Shown: positions 1 to 5,743 of the stretch, piece after piece | Position numbering within the stretch: the first letter of the stretch is position 1 | Layout of the letters: the number at the start of each line of letters is the position of its first letter | Assembly: GCA_900552285.1 (NCBI GenBank) | Contig: URYV01000067.1 | Span: 1 to 8,325, forward strand | Direction of reading: 5' to 3' | DNA: 8,325 bases | DNA from: an uncultured Oscillospiraceae bacterium | Lineage (GTDB): Bacteria > Bacillota > Clostridia > Oscillospirales > Acutalibacteraceae | Translations under genes and position numbers: made by a program | The notes under the pieces: generated by a model | Told to the model about the DNA's origin: nothing | Database searches by the model: none | The model's input: only the letters and a program-made list of their open reading frames with translations

Positions 1-19
1 GATGTTCCGTGGAACGGCC

Positions 20-94
20 CTATTTCAGGCTGTTCTGTAGGTATGATTGACGGCGCGTGCCGTCCAAATCGAATATTGCAAGAGAATGTTTCAT
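20..94 (-). pseudogene. 5' end of a HAD-superfamily hydrolase gene, frame broken
   Basis: A short reading frame of 24 codons starts MKHSLAIFDLDGT and then runs into RRQSYLQNSLK and a TAG. The first 13 residues are the classic N-terminus of a HAD phosphatase: a hydrophobic strand followed by DxDGT, with Asp9 as the expected nucleophile and Asp11 as the acid/base. The start is well supported: AGGTGG lies 5 bases before the ATG, and the ATG follows the stop of the ACT/hydrolase gene by 12 bases, so the two are probably co-transcribed. After Thr13 the usual L-hydrophobic-D-T/S continuation is absent and the frame closes. Another frame stays open to the edge but does not look HAD-like. A hairpin (49-64) sits exactly at the break. 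It could be a frameshift, a true truncation, or a faulty contig end. The HAD motif is seen directly; the substrate is unknown. Confidence 0.5.
49..64. repeat. Perfect inverted repeat at the break in the HAD gene
   Basis: GACGGC and GCCGTC form a 6-bp perfect stem around a 4-base GCGT loop. The right arm encodes the Asp-Gly of the HAD DxDGT motif read on the minus strand. The position at the point where HAD similarity ends makes it a candidate site of an assembly, amplification or sequencing error, although short GC-rich palindromes also occur by chance. Confidence 0.4.
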
Positions 95-106
95 TTTAAC
101 CACCTG

Positions 107-1546
107 TCAGTCCAAACTTATCTTAAAATCCTTTTTCTGCCCGTGTCCGCCGAAAACCTTCCATTCGCCGACACCGAGCCGGGAAAGCAGCGCCTGCCGT
201 TCGTCGGCACACAGTTTCTTTTCGGTGTCCACCGAGGTCATAAGAATGGGAGCGAGACGGTTAAATCTTTTCTGCTCGTCGGAAAAGCCCTTTAAATTAA
301 TGTATATGTCTCCCGTGAACGCGATTTTATTGACATAGTCTATAAGCACCGTTTCGCCGTAGATGTGCCCGCCCTTTCCTTCGAAAACCTCAAAATGCAG
401 ATCGCCGAAATCGAGAAAACCGATGCTTGTCAGCGGCTCGGTGAGCTCTTTGGGGCTCTGCCACGGTACGACAATTTTTTGCGGGTCGCAGGGGCGGTAG
501 CCGGTCAGCGCCTTGCAAATTCTTATATAGGGCTTGTGAAGAATGTTCTGCTCGCGGAAGTTGTCCTTGCCCTCAAATTCAAGCTCGAGACTCTTTTTTG
601 AGGCCTCGCTTGCGATGATTTTGTCAAAATCATCAAGCAAACCGCAGTGGTCGATGTCGGAATGTGTGATGAACATGACCTTTTCCATTGAGTCAAAGTC
701 ATCGAAAAGCTCTCGGAAAATTTTCAGCATTTCCTCTCGGTATATCGCGAAGCCGCCGTCTATAAAAAGCGCCTTGCCGCCGTTTATGAGTATGGCTGTG
801 TTGCTTCCGCAGGGAGGCTCGATAAGAACGATTTCGGTGTTTTCGGTCAGCTTTTCGCGGGTAATTCTCGGATGAAAGCTTTCTCCCGTGAAGGAACCGA
901 GCATTTCGGCAATGCTGCCAATTGTGTCGAAGGTTTTATAGGGCGAAAGCCCCTCCTCGTCGAGGTTTTGCATGGCAAGATTGGCATTGACCGTCAACTC
1001 GCTGCGCGCCTTTCCCGAAAGCTTTATGCGGGAGGAAAGGCCGGCCACAAAGGACTGATAAAAAATGCTGTTGTCATAGGTTCGCTCGGCGTGGTTGTAA
1101 TCCAACACCCTAACCGGGCAAAGCTTGCGGGCAAGCGAAACGAATTCCAAAAATTTGTCCTTGTCGGTCACAAAAAGACCGAGCTTGAACATTTGCATTC
1201 CGTCGGCGCAGGGATTGGCGCTTATATATGAAATGTTAAAATTAAATCGGCTTACAAGCTCGAGAATTTCGGTGGCGCTGCCCGGGCGGTTTTCTATGGT
1301 GAATTCCGCCAGCACAACGGTGTTGTCCTTTTTGTTGTTTTCAAGATAGCCGATTTTTTTAAGCTCGATGTCGGCTTTTTCAAGCTGTTCCTTAGGTCCT
1401 TCCGCGTCGATAAAAAGGGTGTGGGAGTCGATTGCCTTGTTATAGCTGACTCTTGTTATGTTTATTCCGAGCTTCGCAAAGCACTTGTTGGCCTTTAAAA
1501 ATGCGCCGAAATGATTGGGAAGCACGGTTATGTATGTTTTTTTCAA
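107..1546 (-). CDS. Tandem ACT-domain / metallo-beta-lactamase-fold hydrolase
   Basis: A 479-residue protein. Residues about 1-68 and 75-150 look like two ACT domains, each with the strand-loop-helix signature (PNHFGAFLKANKCFAKLGINI near 10-30; NRPGSATEILELVSRFNFNI near 87-105); such domains usually bind amino acids or other small ligands. After a linker, residues about 238-479 form a metallo-beta-lactamase fold: SNTAILI then ALFIDGG (248-265), the metal motif HSDIDH (295-300), GGHIYGE (392-398), TGD (411-413) and GGHG (466-469). The second His of the usual HxHxDH motif is Asp, as in ComEC-like members. No signal peptide or membrane segment is seen, so it is probably cytoplasmic. The frame is open upstream to 1759, but the best start is TTG at 1546, where ACT homology begins and AGAGGTG lies 6 bases upstream. 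It is followed by the HAD gene start. The reaction and ligand are unknown. Confidence 0.85.
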   Translation of the reverse strand: MKKTYITVLPNHFGAFLKANKCFAKLGINITRVSYNKAIDSHTLFIDAEGPKEQLEKADIELKKIGYLENNKKDNTVVLAEFTIENRPGSATEILELVSRFNFNISYISANPCADGMQMFKLGLFVTDKDKFLEFVSLARKLCPVRVLDYNHAERTYDNSIFYQSFVAGLSSRIKLSGKARSELTVNANLAMQNLDEEGLSPYKTFDTIGSIAEMLGSFTGESFHPRITREKLTENTEIVLIEPPCGSNTAILINGGKALFIDGGFAIYREEMLKIFRELFDDFDSMEKVMFITHSDIDHCGLLDDFDKIIASEASKKSLELEFEGKDNFREQNILHKPYIRICKALTGYRPCDPQKIVVPWQSPKELTEPLTSIGFLDFGDLHFEVFEGKGGHIYGETVLIDYVNKIAFTGDIYINLKGFSDEQKRFNRLAPILMTSVDTEKKLCADERQALLSRLGVGEWKVFGGHGQKKDFKISLD

Positions 1547-1552
1547 GGTTTT

Positions 1553-1559
1553 CACCTCT
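1553..1559 (-). promoter_or_regulatory. Ribosome binding site fixing a TTG start
   Basis: Read on the minus strand, AGAGGTG lies 6 bases before the TTG at 1546. The more upstream in-frame starts have no comparable site, and they lie at or upstream of the promoter at 1584-1612. This is the main reason for choosing the TTG start. Confidence 0.7.
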
Positions 1560-1583
1560 GCAAATGAGTTTATTTCTTTAAAC

Positions 1584-1612
1584 AGTATATCACAAATACG
1601 ATTTTTCGGCAA
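1584..1612 (-). promoter_or_regulatory. Promoter of the ACT/hydrolase-HAD operon
   Basis: On the minus strand TTGCCG (1607-1612) and TATACT (1584-1589) are separated by exactly 17 bases. TGA directly precedes the -10 hexamer, giving an extended -10. Transcription would start near 1577, about 30 bases before the TTG start. It points away from the fructose operon promoter, so the two units are divergent. Confidence 0.65.
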
Positions 1613-1648
1613 TATAAGGGGAAAAATTATCCTTGTAAAGCAATTAAA

Positions 1649-1708
1649 AGACCGATAATGACCGAAATTCAAGAAAAATAGATTATTTTTGAAAGAATTT
1701 GACCGAAA
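1649..1708. promoter_or_regulatory. Repeat-rich candidate operator region between divergent promoters
   Basis: TGACCGAAA occurs twice on the plus strand, at 1659-1667 and 1700-1708, 41 bases apart. A related AGACCGATA sits at 1649-1657, 10 bases from the first copy. These spacings are close to whole turns of the helix. Between the two exact copies lies an AT-rich interrupted dyad: AAATTC (1665-1670) with GAATTT (1695-1700), and AAAAATA (1674-1680) with TATTTTT (1684-1690). The last copy ends 4 bases before the -35 of the fruR promoter. DeoR-family regulators commonly bind repeated sites near their own promoter, so FruR is the likely ligand; this is inference. Part of the A/T tracts could instead act as an UP element. 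Confidence 0.4.
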
Positions 1709-1712
1709 ACAC

Positions 1713-1741
1713 TTGACAAACAACCAAAAGCATGATAATAT
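1713..1741 (+). promoter_or_regulatory. Promoter of the fructose PTS operon
   Basis: A consensus TTGACA (1713-1718) is followed after exactly 17 bases by TAATAT (1736-1741), an almost ideal housekeeping promoter. Transcription would begin near 1748, leaving a leader of about 65 bases before the fruR ATG. The next clear terminator on this strand is after ptsI, so it probably drives all five genes. A promoter this strong implies that the operon needs active repression. Confidence 0.8.
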
Positions 1742-1812
1742 ACAGTCAGAAACAATCAATATAATTCATGAAACGCCAACAAAGCTTTGAAAAAAGAAAA
1801 ACGGGAGATAAT

Positions 1813-2562
1813 ATGTTAACAGCGCAAAGACAGGGAAAAATACTTGACGAAATATCAAAAAAACGGTCGGTCACCGTGACAGAGCTGTGCGAGGCGCTCG
1901 ACGCGTCGGAGTCAACCATAAGAAGAGACCTTGCGGCTCTCGACAGAGAGGGCAAGCTTAAAAAGGTTCACGGGGGCGCCGTGGCGCTGACGGCCGAACT
2001 CATATCCGCCGAACCGGACGTGGGGGAAAAGCTTAAGCTTAACATGACCGAAAAAGACGCCATTGCCAAATATTCCGCAACACTTATTCATCAAAACGAC
2101 CTTATCTTCATCGACGCGGGAACCACCACCGAAAAACTCATAGATTATATCGAGCAAAAGGGCGCGACCTATGTTACCAACGGTTTTCTCCACGCTCACC
2201 GCCTTGCAAAGCGCGGATTTAACGTCATTCTGACGGGGGGAGAGGTCAAGCCGACCACCCAGGCTCTTGTGGGAATAAGCTGCGTCGAGTCCATTAAGAA
2301 TTACAACTTCACCAAGGCTTTCCTCGGAACCAACGGAATAAGCCTTGAAAACGGACTGACCACTCCCAACATCAACGAGGCGGGTGTAAAAAGAGCGGCG
2401 GCGGAAAAGAGCTATATAACCTACATTCTTGCCGACAATTCAAAATTCAACCGCACCGCCGCCGTCACCTTCGCCCAAAACAGCGACGTTTGCATAATTA
2501 CCGACCGTCTGCCCGACGAGAGGTACCGTGATATAACCGTCATTAAGGAGGTTTTAAAGTGA
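1813..2562 (+). CDS. fruR: DeoR-family transcriptional regulator of the fructose operon
   Basis: A 249-residue protein, the normal DeoR-family length. Residues 1-57 form the N-terminal winged helix-turn-helix with the family signature (TVTELCEALDASESTIRRDL at 21-40, then KLKKVHGGAV). The rest is the sugar-phosphate sensor domain related to ribose 5-phosphate isomerase: FIDAGTTTEKL (99-109), VTNG (121-124), LTGGEV (140-145), FLGTNGIS (170-177), NEAGVKRA (188-195) and ILADNSKF (205-212). I chose the ATG at 1813 because GGGAGA lies just upstream and the DeoR domain begins there; an in-frame ATG at 1768 has no ribosome binding site. It overlaps fruK by 4 bases. From family and context it is likely a repressor of its own operon that is relieved by fructose 1-phosphate; the ligand is inferred. 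Confidence 0.88.
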   Translation: MLTAQRQGKILDEISKKRSVTVTELCEALDASESTIRRDLAALDREGKLKKVHGGAVALTAELISAEPDVGEKLKLNMTEKDAIAKYSATLIHQNDLIFIDAGTTTEKLIDYIEQKGATYVTNGFLHAHRLAKRGFNVILTGGEVKPTTQALVGISCVESIKNYNFTKAFLGTNGISLENGLTTPNINEAGVKRAAAEKSYITYILADNSKFNRTAAVTFAQNSDVCIITDRLPDERYRDITVIKEVLK

Positions 2563-3473
2563 TTTACACCGTCACATTCAATCCCGCAATTGACTACATC
2601 GTTTATATGAAGGAGCTGGAAAAGGGCAGCATCAACCGCAGCGAGCGTGAAACCGCCTTTTTCGGAGGAAAGGGAATAAACGTATCATTTATATTAAAGG
2701 AACTCGGACATGAGTCCACCGCCCTCGGTTTTGTGGCGGGGTTTACGGGGAAGGCTCTTGAACAGGGCATCGAAAACAAGGGCCTTCACGCCGACTTTGT
2801 CCGACTCGAAAACGGAATCACCCGTATAAACGTCAAAATCAGAAGCGGTGAAGAAACCGACATAAACGCTCAGGGCCCCGACATAAAGCAGGGGGATATT
2901 GACCGCCTTTTTGAAAAGCTCGACAGGCTTAAAGAGGGAGACGTCCTCATTCTTGCGGGAAGCATTCCCAAAACGCTGCCCTCCGATATATACGAAAGAA
3001 TAATGGAAAGACTTTACGGCAGAGGAGTGCATTTTGTGGTCGACGCCACCAAGGAGCTGCTTGTAAATTCCCTTAAATATAAACCTTTTCTTATAAAGCC
3101 CAACAACGACGAGCTGTCGGAAATATTCGGAGTTGAAATAAAAACTCCCGAGCTTTCGGCGGAATACGGTAAAAAGCTTGTGAAAAAGGGAGCCTCCAAC
3201 GTCCTTGTTTCCATGGGCGGAAAGGGCGCCGTGCTCTGCGACGAAAACGGCAAAACCCACTATATGCCCGCCGTGGGCGGTGAGGCCGTGGATACGGTCG
3301 GAGCGGGAGATTCCATGGTTGCGGGATTTATCGCCGGATATACCGAAAAGAAGGATTATGAATACGCCCTGAAGCTCGGAACGGCTGCGGGCGCTGCCAC
3401 CGCCTTTTCCGAGGGTCTCGGAACGCGGGACAAAATTTATGAATTACTGCACAGCGTGCAGAGCGGAGAATAA
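2559..3473 (+). CDS. fruK: 1-phosphofructokinase
   Basis: A 304-residue PfkB/ribokinase-family sugar kinase that uses ATP to turn fructose 1-phosphate into fructose 1,6-bisphosphate in the cytoplasm. Visible family motifs are NPAIDY (8-13) in the substrate strand, the GGKGINVS loop (36-43), AGSIP (133-137), KPNNDEL (180-186), SMGGKGA (218-224) and the C-terminal DTVGAGDS (245-252), in which Asp251 is the expected catalytic base and GAG forms the anion hole. The start is a GTG (2559) inside the last bases of fruR, with AAGGAGG 7 bases upstream, which indicates translational coupling. The family also includes tagatose 6-phosphate kinase (LacC), but position between a FruR-type regulator and a fructose EII supports FruK. 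Length is normal and no key residue is missing. Confidence 0.93.
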   Translation: MIYTVTFNPAIDYIVYMKELEKGSINRSERETAFFGGKGINVSFILKELGHESTALGFVAGFTGKALEQGIENKGLHADFVRLENGITRINVKIRSGEETDINAQGPDIKQGDIDRLFEKLDRLKEGDVLILAGSIPKTLPSDIYERIMERLYGRGVHFVVDATKELLVNSLKYKPFLIKPNNDELSEIFGVEIKTPELSAEYGKKLVKKGASNVLVSMGGKGAVLCDENGKTHYMPAVGGEAVDTVGAGDSMVAGFIAGYTEKKDYEYALKLGTAAGAATAFSEGLGTRDKIYELLHSVQSGE

Positions 3474-3478
3474 AAAAC

Positions 3479-3484
3479 AGGAGG
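3479..3484 (+). promoter_or_regulatory. Ribosome binding site deciding the fruA start
   Basis: AGGAGG lies 8 bases before the ATG at 3493 but only 2 bases before another in-frame ATG at 3487. The spacing favours 3493, giving the protein start MRITDLL. Starting at 3487 would only add Met-Lys. Confidence 0.65.
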
Positions 3485-3492
3485 AAATGAAA

Positions 3493-5400
3493 ATGCGTAT
3501 TACAGATTTGCTCAAAAAAGACAGTATTCTTTTGAACCAAAAGCTCGGTTCAAAGACGGAAGCCATTGATTTGCTTGCTTCCCTCCATGAAAAGGTCGGC
3601 AATTTAAGCGACCTTTCGGCCTATAAATCGGCCATTCTCGCCAGAGAGGCTCAGGGCTCGACCGCGGTAGGAGACGGAATTGCCATTCCCCATGCAAAGT
3701 CAAACGCCGTTAAATATCCCGGCCTTGCGGCAGTCACCGTGCCCGATGGAGTGGATTACGAGGCTCTTGACGGCAAGCCGTCAAATCTGATTTTCATGAT
3801 TGCCGCTCCAATGGACGGAGATCTTCATCTTGAGGTTCTTTCCCGCCTGATGACCATGCTTATGGACCGTGATTTCAGAAAAGAGCTGCTCGCCGCAAAA
3901 TCCGCCGACGAGTTCCTTGCCGTCATTGACAAAAAGGAAACCGAAAAATATCCCGATGAGGCTAAAGCAGCCGAGCCCGAGAAAAAGGACGGCTACCGCG
4001 TGCTCGCCGTAACCGCCTGCCCCACCGGCATTGCCCACACCTATATGGCGGCCGAGGCAATCGAACAGGCCGGAAAGAAAATGGGCATACCCGTCAAGGT
4101 GGAAACCAACGGCTCGGGCGGCGCCAAAAACGTACTCACCAAAAAGGAAATTGAAGAGGCCGACGGCATAATCATTGCCGCCGACAAAAATGTGGAAATG
4201 GCTCGGTTTGACGGCAAAAAGCTTATAAGCGTTCCCGTTTCCGACGGCATTAAAAAGCCCGAGGAGCTTATAAACCGCGTGCTTTCCGAAAAAACCTCGA
4301 TTTACCGCCATTCGGGCGGGGCAGGCGAGGAGTCCGACACCGGAGAGGGAGCGGGCAGAAAGATTTACAAGCACCTTATGAACGGTGTTTCCAATATGCT
4401 TCCCTTTGTTGTGGCCGGCGGTATATTTATCGCTCTCGCCTTTTTGATCGATACCCTTATGGGCGCTCCCCAGGACTCCAATTTCGGTACTGCGACTCCC
4501 GTTGCCGCATTCTTTAAAACAATAGGCGGTGCGGCCTTCAACTTCATGGTTCCCATTCTCGCGGGCTTTATCGGCCGTTCCATTGCCGATCGTCCCGGTT
4601 TTCTTGTGGGACTTGTGGGCGGCTATCTTGCCACCACCGGCGCGACCTTTGCCGCCGTCGGAGGAGACATTCCCTCGGGCTTCCTCGGCGCTCTCTTTGC
4701 GGGATTTGTGGGCGGTTATCTCATGCTCGGCCTTGAAAAGCTGTGCGACAAAATGCCCAAGGCTCTCGAAGGCATAAAGCCGGTTCTCATTTATCCTCTT
4801 GCGGGACTCGGTATGATAGCGGTTATCATGTGCGCCGTCAACCCCATAATGGGAATGCTCAACACCGGACTCACCAACCTTCTCAATTCCATGGGCGGAA
4901 CAAGCAAGGTGCTGCTTGGCATCGTGCTCGGAGCCATGATGTCGGTTGACATGGGCGGCCCCTTCAACAAGGCGGCATATGTTTTCGGAACGGCGGCCAT
5001 TACCTCCGGCAACTATGACATTATGGCGGCGGTTATGATAGGCGGAATGGTTCCCCCCATCGCAATTGCGCTTGCCACCGGATTCTTTAAAAACAAGTTT
5101 ACCGAGCAGGAAAGAAAGAGCGGCCCCGTCAACTATATCATGGGACTGAGCTTTATAACCGAGGGTGCCATTCCTTATGCGGCAAGCGACCCCTTGAGAG
5201 TCATTCCCGCCTGCATGATAGGCTCGGGAATAGCCGGCGGACTGTCCATGCTCTTTAAATGCACGCTTATGGCGCCCCACGGAGGAATATTCGTCTTTGC
5301 CGTGGTCGGAAATTGGCCCTACTATCTGCTTTCCCTTGTTGTCGGTTCGGTCGTTTCCTGCCTGCTTCTCGGCCTTTTCAAGAAAAAGGTCACCGAATAA
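3493..5400 (+). CDS. fruA: PTS fructose transporter, EIIABC
   Basis: A 635-residue membrane permease that imports fructose and phosphorylates it to fructose 1-phosphate. Domains run A-B-C. EIIA (about 1-148) has the phospho-accepting His67 in AIPHAKS. A charged Glu/Lys-rich linker (about 148-165) follows. EIIB-Fru (about 167-265) has the active Cys176 in TACPTGIAHT, and a Gly/Glu-rich linker follows at 273-288. EIIC (about 290-630) has many hydrophobic helices, including 301-319, 368-390, 396-413, 430-450 and 606-628, and the fructose-class motif FITEGAIPYAASDP (554-567). Length fits fused Firmicute FruA proteins. It starts 20 bases after the fruK stop with a strong AGGAGG. Phosphate should come from the HPr encoded directly downstream. 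The fructose class is clear from EIIB and EIIC; a minor mannose specificity cannot be excluded from sequence alone. Confidence 0.94.
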   Translation: MRITDLLKKDSILLNQKLGSKTEAIDLLASLHEKVGNLSDLSAYKSAILAREAQGSTAVGDGIAIPHAKSNAVKYPGLAAVTVPDGVDYEALDGKPSNLIFMIAAPMDGDLHLEVLSRLMTMLMDRDFRKELLAAKSADEFLAVIDKKETEKYPDEAKAAEPEKKDGYRVLAVTACPTGIAHTYMAAEAIEQAGKKMGIPVKVETNGSGGAKNVLTKKEIEEADGIIIAADKNVEMARFDGKKLISVPVSDGIKKPEELINRVLSEKTSIYRHSGGAGEESDTGEGAGRKIYKHLMNGVSNMLPFVVAGGIFIALAFLIDTLMGAPQDSNFGTATPVAAFFKTIGGAAFNFMVPILAGFIGRSIADRPGFLVGLVGGYLATTGATFAAVGGDIPSGFLGALFAGFVGGYLMLGLEKLCDKMPKALEGIKPVLIYPLAGLGMIAVIMCAVNPIMGMLNTGLTNLLNSMGGTSKVLLGIVLGAMMSVDMGGPFNKAAYVFGTAAITSGNYDIMAAVMIGGMVPPIAIALATGFFKNKFTEQERKSGPVNYIMGLSFITEGAIPYAASDPLRVIPACMIGSGIAGGLSMLFKCTLMAPHGGIFVFAVVGNWPYYLLSLVVGSVVSCLLLGLFKKKVTE

Positions 5401-5409
5401 AAACAAAAT

Positions 5410-5432
5410 CGGGCGAAGCAACCCTTCGCCCG
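5410..5432. terminator. Hairpin between fruA and ptsH
   Basis: CGGGCGAAG pairs perfectly with CTTCGCCCG (9 bp) around a 5-base loop. On the plus strand no T-run follows, and the next bases lead into the ptsH ribosome binding site. It is therefore more likely an mRNA stability or processing element, or a weak attenuator, than a true terminator. On the minus strand the stem is followed by ATTTTGTTTTT, so it could end antisense transcription. The stem is plain in the sequence; its role is inferred. Confidence 0.5.
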
Positions 5433-5456
5433 CTACATAAAAAAGGAGAATTGAAA

Positions 5457-5720
5457 ATGGTATCTAAAAAAGTAACTATAACAAATGCAATGGGTTTTCA
5501 TATGCGCCCCGCAAGCAATTTTGCCGCCGCAATGGGTAAATATCCCTGCAAGGTGACCATTAAGGCAAACGGCAACGACACCGACGGCAAAAGCCTTATG
5601 AACATCATCGCCGCCTGTATCAAATGCGGAACCGACGCCGAAATTGTCTGCGACGGCGAGCAGGAGCAGCAGGCTCTCGATGAGGCCGTCGCCATGATCG
5701 AGGACGGCTTCGGCGAATAG
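5457..5720 (+). CDS. ptsH: HPr phosphocarrier protein
   Basis: An 87-residue cytoplasmic phosphocarrier that accepts phosphate from EI on His15 and hands it to EIIA domains, here most obviously FruA. The active loop reads AMGFHMRPAS (11-20), with His15, Arg17 and Pro18 in their usual places. Ser46 is present in DGKSLMNIIA (43-52), the site that HPr kinase phosphorylates in Firmicutes to link sugar supply to catabolite repression, so regulatory phosphorylation is plausible. Odd points are Met16, where Ala is common, and Asn49, where Gly is usual. Length is normal. AAGGAG lies 8 bases before the ATG; the frame is open upstream through fruA but has no fitting start. It follows fruA by 56 bases containing a hairpin, and precedes ptsI by 23 bases. 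It could be the only HPr of the cell or a fructose-dedicated one. Confidence 0.93.
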   Translation: MVSKKVTITNAMGFHMRPASNFAAAMGKYPCKVTIKANGNDTDGKSLMNIIAACIKCGTDAEIVCDGEQEQQALDEAVAMIEDGFGE

Positions 5721-5743
5721 TCCGCCTTGAAAGGGGATAAACC

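Noticed and set aside
1633..1661. Second plus-strand promoter TTGTAA-17-TAATGA upstream of fruR
   Set aside because: Hexamers are much weaker than the TTGACA/TAATAT pair downstream, and the segment overlaps the repeats, which better fit an operator.
1547..1759. Upstream extension of the ACT/hydrolase frame to an ATG at 1759
   Set aside because: The extra 71 residues are Phe/Ile/Asn-rich non-family sequence, overlap both divergent promoters and the repeat region, and lack a ribosome binding site; TTG at 1546 has one.
1771..1784. Possible CcpA cre site (ATGAAACGCCAACA region) in the fruR leader
   Set aside because: The spacing is one base short of the cre consensus, so the match is too weak to call.
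1768..1812. Earlier in-frame ATG for fruR at 1768
   Set aside because: No ribosome binding site, and the DeoR domain begins at the ATG at 1813, which has GGGAGA just upstream.
3439..3492. Earlier in-frame ATG for fruA at 3439, inside the end of fruK
   Set aside because: No suitable ribosome binding site there; AGGAGG at 3479-3484 is ideally spaced for the ATG at 3493, where the EIIA domain begins.
3781..5421. Very long open frame antisense to fruA
   Set aside because: It mirrors the codon pattern of fruA, its protein is rich in His, Gly and Lys with no family motif, and fruA is certain on the other strand.
5259..5456. Extension of the HPr frame upstream into fruA
   Set aside because: The added sequence is an out-of-frame reading of the fruA end; HPr begins at the ATG at 5457 with AAGGAG 8 bases upstream and has normal length.
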